From the NCBI RefSeq assembly GCF_000960765.1, contig NZ_JYNH01000012.1, positions 1 through 62,748 of the forward strand: a stretch of DNA of 62,748 nt. The letters run 5' to 3'. The notes beneath the pieces are model-generated. The model was not told the DNA's origin and ran no database searches. It saw nothing but the letters and a program-made list of their open reading frames with translations. The stretch is from Desulfosporosinus sp. I2. GTDB taxonomy: Bacteria; Bacillota; Desulfitobacteriia; Desulfitobacteriales; Desulfitobacteriaceae. Of the stretch, positions 62,682 through 62,748 are shown piece after piece. A program made the translations under genes and the position numbers. Every line of letters begins with the position of its first letter. Position 1 is the stretch's first letter.

Positions 62682-62748
62682 ATTTGCATTAAACGCACTA
62701 AATTTGTAAATTTGCTGATTGTTCTTGTTTATTACCTTATCATATTTT

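Overview
The window looks like chromosome from an anaerobic, spore-former-type Firmicute of the Desulfosporosinus/Desulfitobacterium group (Peptococcaceae). This is inferred from AT-rich DNA, strong AGGAGG-type ribosome binding sites, T-box and L-box leaders, several sigma-54 activators, corrinoid methyltransfer genes, hybrid cluster protein and large-serine-recombinase debris. No rRNA, tRNA or CRISPR array was seen.

Layout. 1-2.7 kb: the edge of an IS607-type element (partial tnpB, decayed tnpA) beside a frameshifted membrane HD-GYP gene and a 24-codon ORF. 2.8-9.6 kb: an unknown 217-aa protein and a nitrosative-stress block (hcp, gamma-carbonic-anhydrase-like protein, norC-norB, FMN glutamate-synthase-like protein), with a CRP/FNR-type palindrome between hcp and the divergent gene. 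9.7-17.8 kb: an HD-GYP remnant, an orphan single-module NRPS (C-A-T-reductase), an orphan histidine kinase and a soluble chemoreceptor. 17.8-28.6 kb: a corrinoid methyltransfer operon (UroD-type methyltransferase, corrinoid protein, pterin methyltransferase, DUF1638 protein, RACo-like activator, Na+ symporter, TauE exporter). It is headed by a sigma-54 promoter with an upstream inverted repeat, and its probable activator, carrying a frameshift, lies next to it. 28.6-30.4 kb: OsmC and decaying gene ends.

30.4-38.2 kb: a complete tryptophan operon, trpE-G-D-C-F-B-A plus aroF, behind a Trp T-box (specifier TGG). 38.3-43.8 kb: gene remnants with a Tat-exported propeller protein and a cell-wall-binding-repeat surface protein. 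43.8-45 kb: dapA under a lysine riboswitch. 45.2-56.9 kb: a catabolic island around a sigma-54 activator. To the left is a branched-chain-type ABC transporter with an SDR; to the right are MaoC hydratase, SDR, CoA-transferase and thiolase. Three transcription units there carry -24/-12 promoters. 57-62.7 kb: an internally deleted transposase, an OpuC-type osmoprotectant transporter, recombinase and surface-protein remnants, and one unknown small gene.

How it fits together. Two sigma-54-controlled catabolic modules are the main accessory content. One should feed methyl groups from an unidentified methylated substrate to tetrahydrofolate. The other should import an organic acid and cleave it through 3-hydroxyacyl-CoA and 3-ketoacyl-CoA. 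Several genes are broken by 1-nt losses in A/T homopolymers or by a 5-bp duplication, so sequencing error has to be separated from real pseudogenization. The least explained items are the orphan NRPS, the methyltransfer regulon, and two families of short structured intergenic repeats.
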